From Pseudomonadota bacterium (GTDB lineage Bacteria > Pseudomonadota > Alphaproteobacteria > Reyranellales > Reyranellaceae), in the NCBI GenBank assembly GCA_018240685.1, contig JAFEFG010000001.1, forward strand, positions 23,640 through 87,639: 64,000 nucleotides of DNA, read 5' to 3'. The notes below the pieces were generated by a model. It had not been told where the DNA came from. It made no database searches and worked only from the letters and a program-made list of their open reading frames with translations. The stretch's first letter is position 1. The number at the start of each line of letters is the position of its first letter. The position numbers and the translations under genes are program-made. Positions 18,760-27,396 of the stretch are shown one piece after another.

Positions 18760-18890
18760 TGGAACTCTTTCCTCCGGACGACGCTCTTGCTTTGCGCTCT
18801 TGCTGGGGCGCCATATGACCGGACAGCCCGGCTCCTCGCAAGCATTGACCCGGTTCCGCCCTTCGGCTTTATTCCCGGCGCACCCAGCGT

Positions 18891-18977
18891 GCCCCCGTGG
18901 CGGAATTGGTAGACGCGCCTGACTCAAAATCAGGTTTCCTCACGGAAGTGTTGGTTCGAGTCCGACCGGGGGCACCA
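18891..18977 (+). tRNA. tRNA-Leu (anticodon CAA)
   Basis: An 87-nt tRNA with acceptor GCCCCCG pairing with CGGGGGC, discriminator A and an encoded CCA at 18975-18977. The anticodon loop is CTCAAAA inside a CCTGA/TCAGG stem, giving anticodon CAA at 18925-18927 (reads UUG). The long variable arm of a class II tRNA and a GGTTCGAGTCC T-loop are present. Confidence 0.95.
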
Positions 18978-19203
18978 CGCTCGCTTTTGCGCAAGCCAAC
19001 GATCTGGTTTCGCCCAGGTAATTTTTTCGGCTTGTCGCACTCCGGCCTTGGCATCGGGAACTGCGGCCGTTCGACCTCCTCCTCGATTCGTTCTTCTCTT
19101 TGAGCGCGCGTAAGTGCACGGCCTGCTCCGCGAGACGCGTGCGATTGGCATTCGAGTGTAGACATCTATCGGGGCTGTGGGCGGTGGCCCCGAGGGGGTG
19201 CGA
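18978..19203. other. Intergenic, no gene recognised
   Basis: This stretch after the tRNA contains a T-run near 19021 (AATTTTTTCGG) and nothing else I can identify. Confidence 0.5.
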
Positions 19204-20202
19204 CTATTCAATCGTCTCGTCTGCTCTTGCCATCACGTGCAGGGGGATCGAAATGCCGATTTCATTGGCGGTTCGGTTGTTTATGACTGTCTCGATGACC
19301 GTCGGCCATTCGACGGGTATGTCCGCCGGCGGAACGCCGGCCGCAATCTGCTCAATGAACCGGGCGAGTTGTGCAATCAAAGCGGGAACGTTGGGGCCGT
19401 AACTGACAAGACCGCCGGCTTCACAAAACTCGCGTCGAGGAAACACGGCCGGCACACGCATCTGGCGGGCGCGATCTGCAATCATCTGCCTGTTTGCGAT
19501 CGTCACGGGGTCGGTGAAGCACAACATCGAGTCGCAGCCGCTGGCCGCACCCTCGCCAAGGGCGCTTTCCAACGCAGAGCGATCTCTGACCGGGCGCACC
19601 AGAAGTTCCAGGCCCAATTGTTCCGCGGCGCTTTGCGTGCGTTTGCGCTCTTCGGTTTCCCCGGGATGGTCGGGGCTCTGGACGACAAGCGTGCGCCTCG
19701 CCGTGGGCGCAAGCTCGCGCAGGAGCTGAATGCGCTTGCCGGCTAACTCCCACATCAACTGAGAGTTTCCGGTCGCATTGCCCCCGGGCCTGGCCATGCT
19801 CCGCACAAATCCAGCGGCGATCGGGTCGCCGCTGAATGAGAAGACGACCGGCACCGAACGCTGGGCAATCGGAACAACCCTGGTCGCGGCCGCGTATGCC
19901 ACAAGAACGTCGATGCCTTCCTGCAGCAACTGATCGAGGAGCGCCGGGAGTATCTTCGAATCGAGGTTCGCGAACCGAGACCTGATCACGTAGTCGCGCC
20001 CCTCATCCCAGCCGAGTTTTCCCAGGCCCAGCCGCAATTGCGCCAGATCCGGGTCGGTCGGTCTTGCCGGAGACAGAAATCCCACACGAACCGGGCGCTG
20101 GATGCGTTGCGCGACGGCAGGTCCGGCGGCAAGCAGATAGCAGGCGGGGGCGCCAAGCATCGCTCGTCGCGTAAGCGCATGACGGGGCTGACCTGGATGC
20201 AA
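19204..20202 (-). CDS. ABC transporter substrate-binding protein (ABC_sub_bind type)
   Basis: A 332-residue periplasmic protein of the TrpX-related ABC_sub_bind family, typically amplified in some alphaproteobacteria. A twin-arginine-like signal precedes the mature part (TRRAMLGAPACYLLAAGPAV, cleavage near AQRIQ). The mature part shows VRVGFLSPARPTDPDLAQLR and VLVAYAAATRVVPIAQRSVP, then VVFSFSGDPIAAGFVRSMAR. The start appears to be TTG at 20202, because the first in-frame ATG (20160) would cut the twin arginine away. No permease or ATPase is beside it, so it is an orphan binding protein. The ligand is unknown. Confidence 0.8.
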   Translation of the reverse strand: MHPGQPRHALTRRAMLGAPACYLLAAGPAVAQRIQRPVRVGFLSPARPTDPDLAQLRLGLGKLGWDEGRDYVIRSRFANLDSKILPALLDQLLQEGIDVLVAYAAATRVVPIAQRSVPVVFSFSGDPIAAGFVRSMARPGGNATGNSQLMWELAGKRIQLLRELAPTARRTLVVQSPDHPGETEERKRTQSAAEQLGLELLVRPVRDRSALESALGEGAASGCDSMLCFTDPVTIANRQMIADRARQMRVPAVFPRREFCEAGGLVSYGPNVPALIAQLARFIEQIAAGVPPADIPVEWPTVIETVINNRTANEIGISIPLHVMARADETIE

Positions 20203-20453
20203 TTTGACCCTCGCGTTCTGGCAGCTCGCCTGGTGTCAAATCGTAGCCTTTGCATTGCGCCAGGCAAGACGGGTGGGCCAACAACACGGACGTGTGAAGC
20301 GAGTGCTCAAGGGCGCGCGGGCGCCGGCCGGGCCACACGTGGTCGCCCAGGCCCAGGGCGCAAGCCGTACGCGCGTTGCGGCGGGCGATGCGCAGTGGCA
20401 GGTTCGCGGCAACAACCGGCGCCCGGCCAATCGACGAAGGAGATTGCGCTTCA
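20203..20453. other. Divergent intergenic region, 251 bases
   Basis: This gap between the ABC_sub_bind and UbiD-family genes should hold both promoters. I see no clear operator. Confidence 0.45.
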
Positions 20454-21893
20454 ATGCCTTACAAAGACATGCGTGAGTTCATCTCGCTTCTCGAGGCAAA
20501 GGAATTGTTGGCTCGGGTCAGCGTCGAGGTCGATCCCGAATGGGAGATCAATGGCGTGACCCATGCGGTGACCAGCGAGGGCGGTCCGGCGGTTCTGTTC
20601 GATAACGTCAAGGGCACGACCACACCGGTTCTGGCAGAGCTGTTCGGCCGGTCCTGGCGTCGCCTGGCCCTGGCGATGGATCTCGACACCGAGGATCAAG
20701 TCGCCATCCGTTCCGAGTGGATCAGGAGGATCGGGAATCCGATTGCGCCAGTGGAGGTGCAGACCGGACCGTGCAAGGAGAATGTCCTCACCGGCGATCA
20801 GGCAAGCCTGGACGGACTCTTTCCGATGATCCGCTGGCACGCGCACGACGGCGGCTATTACCTCGGCACGCTGGGAATGCTCGTGACGGCCGACGCCGAG
20901 ACCGGCGATCAGAACGTCGGCTGCTATCGCATGATGTACCGCAGTCGCACCGAGACGGGCCTGATGATGCAGCCGTTCCAGGGCGGCGCACAGCACCTGG
21001 AGAAATGGGGACGGCTGCACCCGGGCATCCCGATGCCGGTGGCCGTCGTGTTCGGGGCCGACCCCTGCTACGTCCTGGCCGGAGGCTCCAAGTTCGAACA
21101 GCCGCCGGGCGAGGACGCTTATGCCGGCGGGCTGCGGCAACAGGCCATCGAGCTCGTCAAGTGCCAGACGTCGGATCTCAAGGTCCCCGCCAACGCCGAG
21201 ATCATCCTCGAAGGCGAGGTCATGCCCGGCGAGATGGACAAGGATGGCCCATTCGGAGAGTTCACCGGCTTCCTCGATCACCAGAGCAGGTGCAACATCT
21301 TCCGGCTCAAGGCGATCACCCATAGGGACAACCCGATCTTCCACGGCGAGCGCGAAGGTTACCCGTCAGAGGGCGGCCTGATGTACATCCTCGGAATGGA
21401 ACCGGTGGTGCTCAAGAAACTCGAGAGCGTCGGCGGCGTTCTCGATGTTCACATGCCGCTGTCCGGCGTGGGCTTCGAACTCGTGATCTCGATGAGGGTA
21501 ACGAGCAAAGGCCAGGTCCGCCAAACCATTCAGAAGGTTTTCGGCGATTCCGATGTCGGCGGCTACATCAAGCACATCACCGTCGTCGGCGAAGGCATCG
21601 ACATCCGCAACCGCGACGACGTCGCCTGGGCGGTCGCGACCCATGTTCAGGCCGACCGCGACCTGATGATCATCCCGAGATGCCCGCAGACCAGTCTGGA
21701 TGTCTCGCAGACCCGGCGAAACTGGGGCACGAAGATGGGCATTGATGCCACCGGTCCCATCTTCGACTACGAAGAAGAAGGCAAGGTATTCCCCGCCCTG
21801 TGCGACGACCCGGACATCAGGGCGCGCGTCAAGGCGCAGTGGGACAGGTACGGGATCAGGCTGTCCGGAGCAATTTCCGTTCACGGCGGTTGA
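20454..21893 (+). CDS. UbiD family decarboxylase, second copy (non-canonical)
   Basis: A 479-residue member of the UbiD family that probably needs prenylated FMN to decarboxylate an aromatic or unsaturated acid. It keeps NVGCYRMMYRSRTETGLMMQ, QGGAQHLEKWG and the cofactor/metal block KDGPFGEFTGF, plus TRRNWGTKMGIDATGP near the end. It is shorter and diverged from the 505-residue UbiD at 2.6 kb, so it likely has another substrate. The start at 20454 (MPYKDMREFISLLEAKE) has a GGAG site upstream. It diverges from the orphan ABC_sub_bind gene; no UbiX is adjacent. Confidence 0.88.
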   Translation: MPYKDMREFISLLEAKELLARVSVEVDPEWEINGVTHAVTSEGGPAVLFDNVKGTTTPVLAELFGRSWRRLALAMDLDTEDQVAIRSEWIRRIGNPIAPVEVQTGPCKENVLTGDQASLDGLFPMIRWHAHDGGYYLGTLGMLVTADAETGDQNVGCYRMMYRSRTETGLMMQPFQGGAQHLEKWGRLHPGIPMPVAVVFGADPCYVLAGGSKFEQPPGEDAYAGGLRQQAIELVKCQTSDLKVPANAEIILEGEVMPGEMDKDGPFGEFTGFLDHQSRCNIFRLKAITHRDNPIFHGEREGYPSEGGLMYILGMEPVVLKKLESVGGVLDVHMPLSGVGFELVISMRVTSKGQVRQTIQKVFGDSDVGGYIKHITVVGEGIDIRNRDDVAWAVATHVQADRDLMIIPRCPQTSLDVSQTRRNWGTKMGIDATGPIFDYEEEGKVFPALCDDPDIRARVKAQWDRYGIRLSGAISVHGG

Positions 21894-22108
21894 TCGTCAT
21901 CGGTCGGGAAGTCGTTCCGGCATTTCATCGGGGCGCTGGGATCGAAGCCGGGGCCGAGCCAGTCCCGCATCTCTTGATGTCGCCCGTGGTCCGGGTCCGC
22001 GAGGGTCCGGTGCCGACGTGCCGATGTCAAACTGATGGGGTGCGGTGACGTGCAATCCCTCTGAATCCGCCTCCGCCCGACGCCGCGCGCGAAGTCGCGG
22101 CCGAACGC

Positions 22109-23326
22109 CTAGGCGGGATGCCGGCGCGTGACTTCTCGCAGGGTCTCCACGAAGAGTTCGTGAAGGCGGGTCGGCTTCCAGTTGTGACGGCAGATGAGCC
22201 AGATCGGTCGCCGCGCATTCGGCACGGGCCTGTCCAGCGCGACGAGGCCCTGGTGTTCGTAGTCCGTGCCGAAGTCACTGCGCACTGTCAGGGCGAGGAA
22301 TTCGCCGCTCAGGACCAGGCTGCGCGTCAGCTCGAACAGCTCGCTCTGCGCGGTGAATTCGGGCGGCGTGACGCCTTCCTCCTCGAACATGGCGCGGAAT
22401 CGGATGGCGATGCCGGTCCGCGGCGGATTGCCGATCCAGCGGTAGGTCGCCAGTTCGCGGGCGCTGATGTTGCGGCGGCCGGCCAGCGGATGATCGCGGC
22501 GGCAGATGATGCGCACGTCGGTCTGGCACAGTTCTTCCGTCGTGAAGTCGGCCGGCACGTTGGGCCGCGCCGTGCTCACCATGCAGTCGAGACGTCCGGC
22601 ACGAAGTTCGAGCAGCATTTCCTCGTACTGGTCGTTGGTGACGGAGAAGCGCGCGCGCGGATGTCGAGCCGACAGGCGCAGGATCGCCGCCGACAGCACG
22701 CCGCCCGCCGAGGCGCGCACCGCCCCGATCGTGACGGTGCCTTCGATAAGACCGTCCAGCTCCTTCACCTCGGCGGCAGCCAGGCGCAGCTCCTCGAGGC
22801 CGAGATTGGCAAGCAGCGCGATCTCGTGGCCAAGCGTGTTCAGCCGCGCGCCGCGCTTCTCGCGGTACAACAGCTCGACCCCGATCGCACTCTCCAGGCC
22901 GCCGAGCGCGCGATGCAGTGACGGCACGCGCACCCCAAGGCTTTCGGCGGCGGCCGCAAAGCCGCCCTGGCGTTCCATCGCCACCAGCGCCACCAGCTGG
23001 CCAACCGTGAGGGCGCGCAGCAGCTTCTCGATCCGCTGTGGGCCGGCATCGGCTTCGCGTGGCACCTTGCGGATCGCCCGCGTCAGGAAGGCGATGCAGC
23101 GCGCCACACGTTCGCTCAGAACGGTCGCGTACTTGGTCGGCGTGAGGCCAGTCGGTCGTCGTTCGAACAGCGCCACGCCATAGAAGTTCTCCAGCGCGGC
23201 GAGGCAGAGGGTGACGGCAGGCTGTGTCAGCCCGGCGTGGCGAGCCGTGGCGTGCACGCTGGCGCCACCAGCGACCATGAGAAACAGGCGCGCATGTCGG
23301 AGGTTCGGGAAGGATTGGCCTGCCAT
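22109..23326 (-). CDS. LysR-type regulator with two N-terminal helix-turn-helix domains
   Basis: A 405-residue LysR-family protein, about 100 residues longer than usual. The first wHTH covers roughly residues 9-65 (HARLFLMVAGGASVHATARH, then LTQPAVTLCLAALENFYGVA). A second follows at about 105-165 (LTVGQLVALVAMERQGGFAA, then VRVPSLHRALGGLESAIGVE). After that comes a substrate-binding domain (GTVTIGAVRASAGGVLSAAI onwards). So a duplicated DNA-binding head is fused to one effector domain. It diverges from the aminotransferase/pxp operon and is its likely regulator; two direct TTATTAG repeats lie just upstream of its start. Confidence 0.85.
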   Translation of the reverse strand: MAGQSFPNLRHARLFLMVAGGASVHATARHAGLTQPAVTLCLAALENFYGVALFERRPTGLTPTKYATVLSERVARCIAFLTRAIRKVPREADAGPQRIEKLLRALTVGQLVALVAMERQGGFAAAAESLGVRVPSLHRALGGLESAIGVELLYREKRGARLNTLGHEIALLANLGLEELRLAAAEVKELDGLIEGTVTIGAVRASAGGVLSAAILRLSARHPRARFSVTNDQYEEMLLELRAGRLDCMVSTARPNVPADFTTEELCQTDVRIICRRDHPLAGRRNISARELATYRWIGNPPRTGIAIRFRAMFEEEGVTPPEFTAQSELFELTRSLVLSGEFLALTVRSDFGTDYEHQGLVALDRPVPNARRPIWLICRHNWKPTRLHELFVETLREVTRRHPA

Positions 23327-23344
23327 TTGCGTAACGGCTCCTAC

Positions 23345-23365
23345 ATTATTAGCAAAAACTTATTA
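23345..23365. promoter_or_regulatory. Direct repeat TTATTAG x2, 14-bp period, near LysR start
   Basis: TTATTAG occurs at 23345-23351 and 23359-23365 in an AT-rich patch 19 bases upstream of the LysR start and about 170 bases before the divergent aminotransferase start. It may be an autoregulatory operator for the tandem-HTH protein; this is inference. Confidence 0.35.
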
Positions 23366-23536
23366 GAGGAAGGGAAGAACAAATCACCGGGTTGGGGATT
23401 CTCGCGGCAATATGAGGCCGTCGTCGAGCGGACGTGGCTTGCACAATAAGAACACGTCGCAAGGGAAAAACGCGAAAAGACGGGGATTTTACGTATCTCT
23501 CGCCGGTAATTCGGGACGGGAGATTGGGAGTCCCTG

Positions 23537-24739
23537 ATGCGTTTGTCGTCTGATCGCCTTGCCCTCATCAATCCCTCCGCGTCCGAAGGAGCCTCGCAGA
23601 AAGCACGTGATCTTATCGCTGCCGGCGTCGATGTAATCAGCCTTGCGACCGGCGAACCCGATTTCGACACGCCGGGCCACGTCGTCGAGGCGGCAATCGC
23701 GGCCATGCGCGCAGGGCAGACGCGCTATACCGGAACGGGGGGTACGCCGGAGCTGCGCAAGGCGATCGTCGAGAAATTCCGGCGCGACAACGACATCGTC
23801 TATGACTTGTCCGAGGTGCTGGCGAGCGCCGGCACGAAGAACACGATCTTCCTGGCGCTGGTCGCCAGTCTCAATCCCGGCGACGAAGTCATCATCCCGG
23901 CGCCGCATTGGGTCTCCTACACCGAGATGACCAAGATGGCGGGAGGCACGCCGGTGGTCGTCACCTGCGCGCAGAACAACGGCTTCAAGCTCGATGCCCA
24001 GACGCTCGAGCAGGCGATTACGCCGCGGACACGCTGGCTGATGCTGAACACGCCGTGCAATCCGACCGGCGCGGTCTACAGCCGCGAGGACCTGCTGGCG
24101 CTGGCGGAGGTGGTGCGCCGGCATCCCCAGGTGCTGGTGATGACCGACGAGATCTACGAGCACATTCTTTTCGATGACGTGAAGTTCCACAGCTTTGCCG
24201 CGGTGGCGCCCGACCTGAAGGCGCGCACGCTGACCCTCAACGGCGTCTCGAAGGGCTACGCCATGACCGGCTGGCGCGTCGGCTTCGCAGGCGGTCCGGC
24301 TGAATTGATCGCGGCCATGAAGAAAGTGCAGTCGCAGTCGCTGGGCAGCATCTGCTCGATCAGCCAGGCCGCCGCCGTGGCGGCGCTGCTGGGGCCGCAG
24401 GATTATCTGAAGGAGAGGGCCGAGGCGTTCCAGGCGCGTCGTGACCGCGTGATGGCGCTGCTCGGCGCGGTGCCGGGCCTGCGCTGCCATCGACCCGAGG
24501 GCGCCTTCTATCTCTTCGTCGAATGCAGCGGCCTGCTCGGCAAGCAGACCCCGAAGGGGGGGGTGCTGGCCCGTGACATCGAGGTCGCGGAATACCTGCT
24601 CGACGAAGCGCGCGTCGTCGTCGTCAACGGTACGGCCTATGGCATTTCGCCGTACTTCCGGCTGTCCATCGCCACTTCGCTGGAGCGTCTGGAGACGGCG
24701 TGCGCGCGCATCGCGGATGCCGTGGCACGGTTGAAATAG
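23537..24739 (+). CDS. Class I/II pyridoxal-phosphate aminotransferase (aspartate aminotransferase-like)
   Basis: A 400-residue fold-type I aminotransferase of the AspC/AatA group. The PLP lysine is K239 in the block NGVSKGYAMTGWRVGF. The substrate/PLP loop NTPCNPTGAVY is at residues 171-181, and the C-terminal arginine block is SPYFRLSIATSLERLE. Such enzymes move amino groups between 2-oxo acids and Asp, Glu or related amino acids. It starts the putative operon with pxpBCA and the biotin carboxylase. Here it may process the amino acid formed by ring opening. It starts 11 bases ahead of a carrier-protein gene. Confidence 0.88.
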   Translation: MRLSSDRLALINPSASEGASQKARDLIAAGVDVISLATGEPDFDTPGHVVEAAIAAMRAGQTRYTGTGGTPELRKAIVEKFRRDNDIVYDLSEVLASAGTKNTIFLALVASLNPGDEVIIPAPHWVSYTEMTKMAGGTPVVVTCAQNNGFKLDAQTLEQAITPRTRWLMLNTPCNPTGAVYSREDLLALAEVVRRHPQVLVMTDEIYEHILFDDVKFHSFAAVAPDLKARTLTLNGVSKGYAMTGWRVGFAGGPAELIAAMKKVQSQSLGSICSISQAAAVAALLGPQDYLKERAEAFQARRDRVMALLGAVPGLRCHRPEGAFYLFVECSGLLGKQTPKGGVLARDIEVAEYLLDEARVVVVNGTAYGISPYFRLSIATSLERLETACARIADAVARLK

Positions 24740-24750
24740 CGGCGGCCGCC

Positions 24751-25254
24751 ATGACGTCCGCGCGCCTCGCCACGATCAAGGAACTCCTCGACGCCTTCGC
24801 GCGCAGCGGCGCCGAGGAGCTTCAGGTCACCGACGGCGACCTGAAGCTGCGCATCGTTCGACGAAAGGGCGCCACAGCCGCGTCGCCGGCGGCGTCCGCC
24901 GGGATCGCACCGGCGGCAGTGCCGGAGTCCGACGCCGCGATGGCCGGCGGCGGCGAAGCGTCCGCCGAGCCGGAGGCGGACGCACCGGCCGACGGCGTCC
25001 TCGTGACGGCCGCCATGCACGGCGTCTTCCATCGCGCCCCGGCGCCGGGCGCCGATCCGTTCGTCGGCGTCGGCAGCCACGTCGTGCGCGGCCAGCAGCT
25101 CTGCATCCTCGAGGCGATGAAGGTCTTCAATGCCGTGACCGCGCCGCAGGACGGGATCGTGGCCGAGGTCCATGTCGAGAACGGCACCGACGTGATGGCG
25201 GGCCAGCCGCTCTTCACCCTCGCGGCGCCGCCGCAGCTCAAGGCCGCCGAATGA
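24751..25254 (+). CDS. Biotin carboxyl carrier protein (AccB-like)
   Basis: A 167-residue carrier protein that holds biotin for CO2 transfer between biotin carboxylase and carboxyltransferase. Residues 1-35 form the N-terminal helix-strand segment, 40-80 an Ala/Pro linker, and the C-terminal biotinyl domain carries LCILEAMKVFNAV with K124 as the biotinyl site. It sits with PxpB, PxpC and AccC-like genes and is likely their dedicated carrier rather than the housekeeping AccB. Its stop overlaps the pxpB start by 4 bases. Confidence 0.9.
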   Translation: MTSARLATIKELLDAFARSGAEELQVTDGDLKLRIVRRKGATAASPAASAGIAPAAVPESDAAMAGGGEASAEPEADAPADGVLVTAAMHGVFHRAPAPGADPFVGVGSHVVRGQQLCILEAMKVFNAVTAPQDGIVAEVHVENGTDVMAGQPLFTLAAPPQLKAAE

Positions 25255-25952
25255 ATACCGGCGTCGTCGTCCTCGCCGAGCCTCGCGTCAGCCTGTGCGG
25301 CAGCGCGGCGCTCCTGCTCGATGCGGAGGGCCCGATGACCTTGCCGACCCAGGAACGCATCTGGCGGCTGGGCGATCGTGTGCGCGACTGGGAAGGGGTC
25401 GTCGATGCGCAGCCGGGCATGAACAGCCTGCTGATCGTGCTCGATCCGCTCGAGGCCGATCCGCAAGCCTTGTCGGCGCGGTTGCTGGACGTCTGGCCGA
25501 CGATCGAGGCGGGGCGGATCCGCGGCCGCCTGCTGGAAGTCGGCGTGGTCTATGGCGGCGAGGGCGGGCAGGACCTTCCCGACGTCGCGGCCTATCATCG
25601 CTGCACGCCGCAGGAGATCGTGGCGCTGCATGCGGCGCCCGAATATGTCGTGTTCGCGCCCAGCGTCTCGCCGGGCTTCGGCTATCTGTTCGGCCTCGAT
25701 CCGCGCCTTTTCACGCCGCGCCGGAAGGTGCCGGTGATGCGGCCCGTGGGCGGCGGCGTGTCGATCGGCGGCGGCCAGTCGAATCTCGGCAAGCCCTACG
25801 TCGAAGGCGGGCCGACGATGAACCCGACCGGCTGGCACGTGATCGGCTGCGCGCCGAGGCTGCCCGCGCCGTTCGATCTCGCCAAGGATCCGCCCAACCT
25901 GCTGTCGCTTGGCGACCGTATCCGGTTTCGGGTCGACAGGATCGAGGCATGA
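25251..25952 (+). CDS. pxpB: 5-oxoprolinase subunit PxpB (KipI-like, AHS1 domain)
   Basis: A 233-residue PxpB/KipI-type protein. PxpB works with PxpA and PxpC to open 5-oxoproline or related lactams with ATP in many bacteria. The AHS1 fold is seen in VVYGGEGGQDLPDVAAYHRC, FAPSVSPGFGYLFGLDPRLF and GGVSIGGGQSNLGKPYVEGG. It overlaps both neighbours (ATGA). The neighbouring biotin genes suggest a biotin-dependent variant. Confidence 0.88.
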   Translation: MNTGVVVLAEPRVSLCGSAALLLDAEGPMTLPTQERIWRLGDRVRDWEGVVDAQPGMNSLLIVLDPLEADPQALSARLLDVWPTIEAGRIRGRLLEVGVVYGGEGGQDLPDVAAYHRCTPQEIVALHAAPEYVVFAPSVSPGFGYLFGLDPRLFTPRRKVPVMRPVGGGVSIGGGQSNLGKPYVEGGPTMNPTGWHVIGCAPRLPAPFDLAKDPPNLLSLGDRIRFRVDRIEA

Positions 25953-26953
25953 TCGAGATCCTCGAGACGCCGCCGCTCAACGCGATCCAGGATCTCGGCC
26001 GGCTCGGCTATCGTTGCCATGGCGTCGGTCGCGGCGGAGCGATGGACCGGGTGGCGCTCGCGGCCGCCAATGCGCTGCTGGGCAACGACGAGAATGCGGC
26101 CGGCATCGAATTGCAGCTCTTTCCGGTGCGGGTGCGCTTCGCGGGCGACACCGTCTTCGCGCTGACCGGCGCGGATTGCGAGGCGCGGCTCGACGGCCGG
26201 CTCCTGCCGCCCTGGTGGGCAATGTCGGCGCAGGCAGGGCAGGAACTGGTCCTGTCGCCGCCAAGGCAGGGGCTGCGCGCCTATCTCGCCGTCGCCGGCG
26301 GCATCGACGTGCCCGAGGTGATGGGATCGCGCAGCACGCAGATGCGCGACGGGTTCGGCGGGCTGGATGGGCGCGCGCTCGCGGCCGGCGACCGGCTTGC
26401 CGCGTTCCCGGCGCCGGCGTTCGCGCTGCGCGACGGCGCCGGGCTGGGCGCGCTGCCGGCGTCGCTGGCGCTTGCCGCTGCCGACTGTCCGCAGGCGCAG
26501 CCGGGCGAGACGGTGCTGCGTGTCATCCAGGCTGCCGAATATGAGCAGTTCGACGCGGCCTCCCAGGCTGCGCTGTGGCAGACGCCGTGGAAGGTGACGG
26601 CGCAGAGCAACCGCCAGGGCTATCGGCTGGCCGGCGTGGCGCTGCAGCGCCTGGAGCCGGTGGAGATGCGCTCGCACGGCATCGTGCCGGGCGTGATCCA
26701 GGTGCCACCCTCCGGACAGCCCATCATCCAGCTTGCCGACGGCAACTCCGCCGGCGGCTACCCGAAGATCGGCGTCGTCATCGAGGCCGATCTGTGGCGC
26801 ATCGCCCAGGCCGCGCCCGGCAGCGCGCTGCGCTTCGTCTCCTGCACGCTCGAGGAAGCGCGCACGGCGGAGCGGGCGGTCGCCGCCTATCTCGGCACCC
26901 TGCGCCGCCTGGCGGGATACTGCCGCCTGCCATCGCTGGGGAAGGTCGCATGA
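25949..26953 (+). CDS. pxpC: 5-oxoprolinase subunit PxpC (KipA-like, AHS2 carboxyltransferase-like)
   Basis: A 334-residue AHS2/KipA family protein, labelled biotin-dependent carboxyltransferase in some databases. Diagnostic blocks are PPLNAIQDLGRLGYRCHGVG and RGGAMDRVALAAANALLGND, then ALTGADCEARLDGRLLPPWW, RAYLAVAGGIDVPEVMGSRS and the C-terminal SHGIVPGVIQVPPSGQPIIQ followed by SAGGYPKIGVV. With PxpB it would form the two-subunit core. Its ATGA start overlaps pxpB and its own stop overlaps the next start. Confidence 0.9.
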   Translation: MIEILETPPLNAIQDLGRLGYRCHGVGRGGAMDRVALAAANALLGNDENAAGIELQLFPVRVRFAGDTVFALTGADCEARLDGRLLPPWWAMSAQAGQELVLSPPRQGLRAYLAVAGGIDVPEVMGSRSTQMRDGFGGLDGRALAAGDRLAAFPAPAFALRDGAGLGALPASLALAAADCPQAQPGETVLRVIQAAEYEQFDAASQAALWQTPWKVTAQSNRQGYRLAGVALQRLEPVEMRSHGIVPGVIQVPPSGQPIIQLADGNSAGGYPKIGVVIEADLWRIAQAAPGSALRFVSCTLEEARTAERAVAAYLGTLRRLAGYCRLPSLGKVA

Positions 26954-27396
26954 TCCTCGAACCGGCTGAGATCATGAGCCTGGTGGCGCACATGCGTCGC
27001 GTCGGCGTGGCCGAGATCGAACTCGAGGAGGCCGGCAGCGCGCTGCGCGTCGTCGTTCCCGAGCAGGCGATCGCGCCGGCCGTGGACGGTACGGCTGCCG
27101 CGACCACCGTCGCCGCGCCGTACGTCATCGCTGCCGAGGCCTGCGGGTTCTTCCAACCCGGCCATCCGGCGCGGGCGGCAGCGCCGGCAAGGGGCCGGCG
27201 GGTCGAGGCGGGCGAGGTCGTGGGCACGATCGCGGCGGGGCCGCTGCTGCGTCCCGTCGCGGCACCTGCTGCAGGCACTCTGGGGCGACTCCTCTGCGCG
27301 GCCGGCGGGCGCGTGGATCATGGCACGCCGCTGTTCGAATTCGCCCCGCATTCTCCTTCCTCTCCGGATTCAGGCAAACGAAAGGACACGCGATGA
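26950..27396 (+). CDS. Biotin carrier-like protein lacking the biotinyl lysine
   Basis: A 148-residue protein that aligns end to end with the carrier at 24751. It has a similar N-terminal segment (AEIMSLVAHMRRVGVAEIEL) and then a biotinyl-domain-like region. The strand that should carry E-A-M-K-V reads A95-A-G-P98-L instead, so the biotinylated lysine is replaced by proline while the flanking pattern and the final G-T-P-L-F remain. It cannot be biotinylated in the normal way. It could be a structural or regulatory subunit, or a decaying duplicate; the open frame and ATGA overlaps on both sides argue that it is translated. Confidence 0.8.
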   Translation: MILEPAEIMSLVAHMRRVGVAEIELEEAGSALRVVVPEQAIAPAVDGTAAATTVAAPYVIAAEACGFFQPGHPARAAAPARGRRVEAGEVVGTIAAGPLLRPVAAPAAGTLGRLLCAAGGRVDHGTPLFEFAPHSPSSPDSGKRKDTR

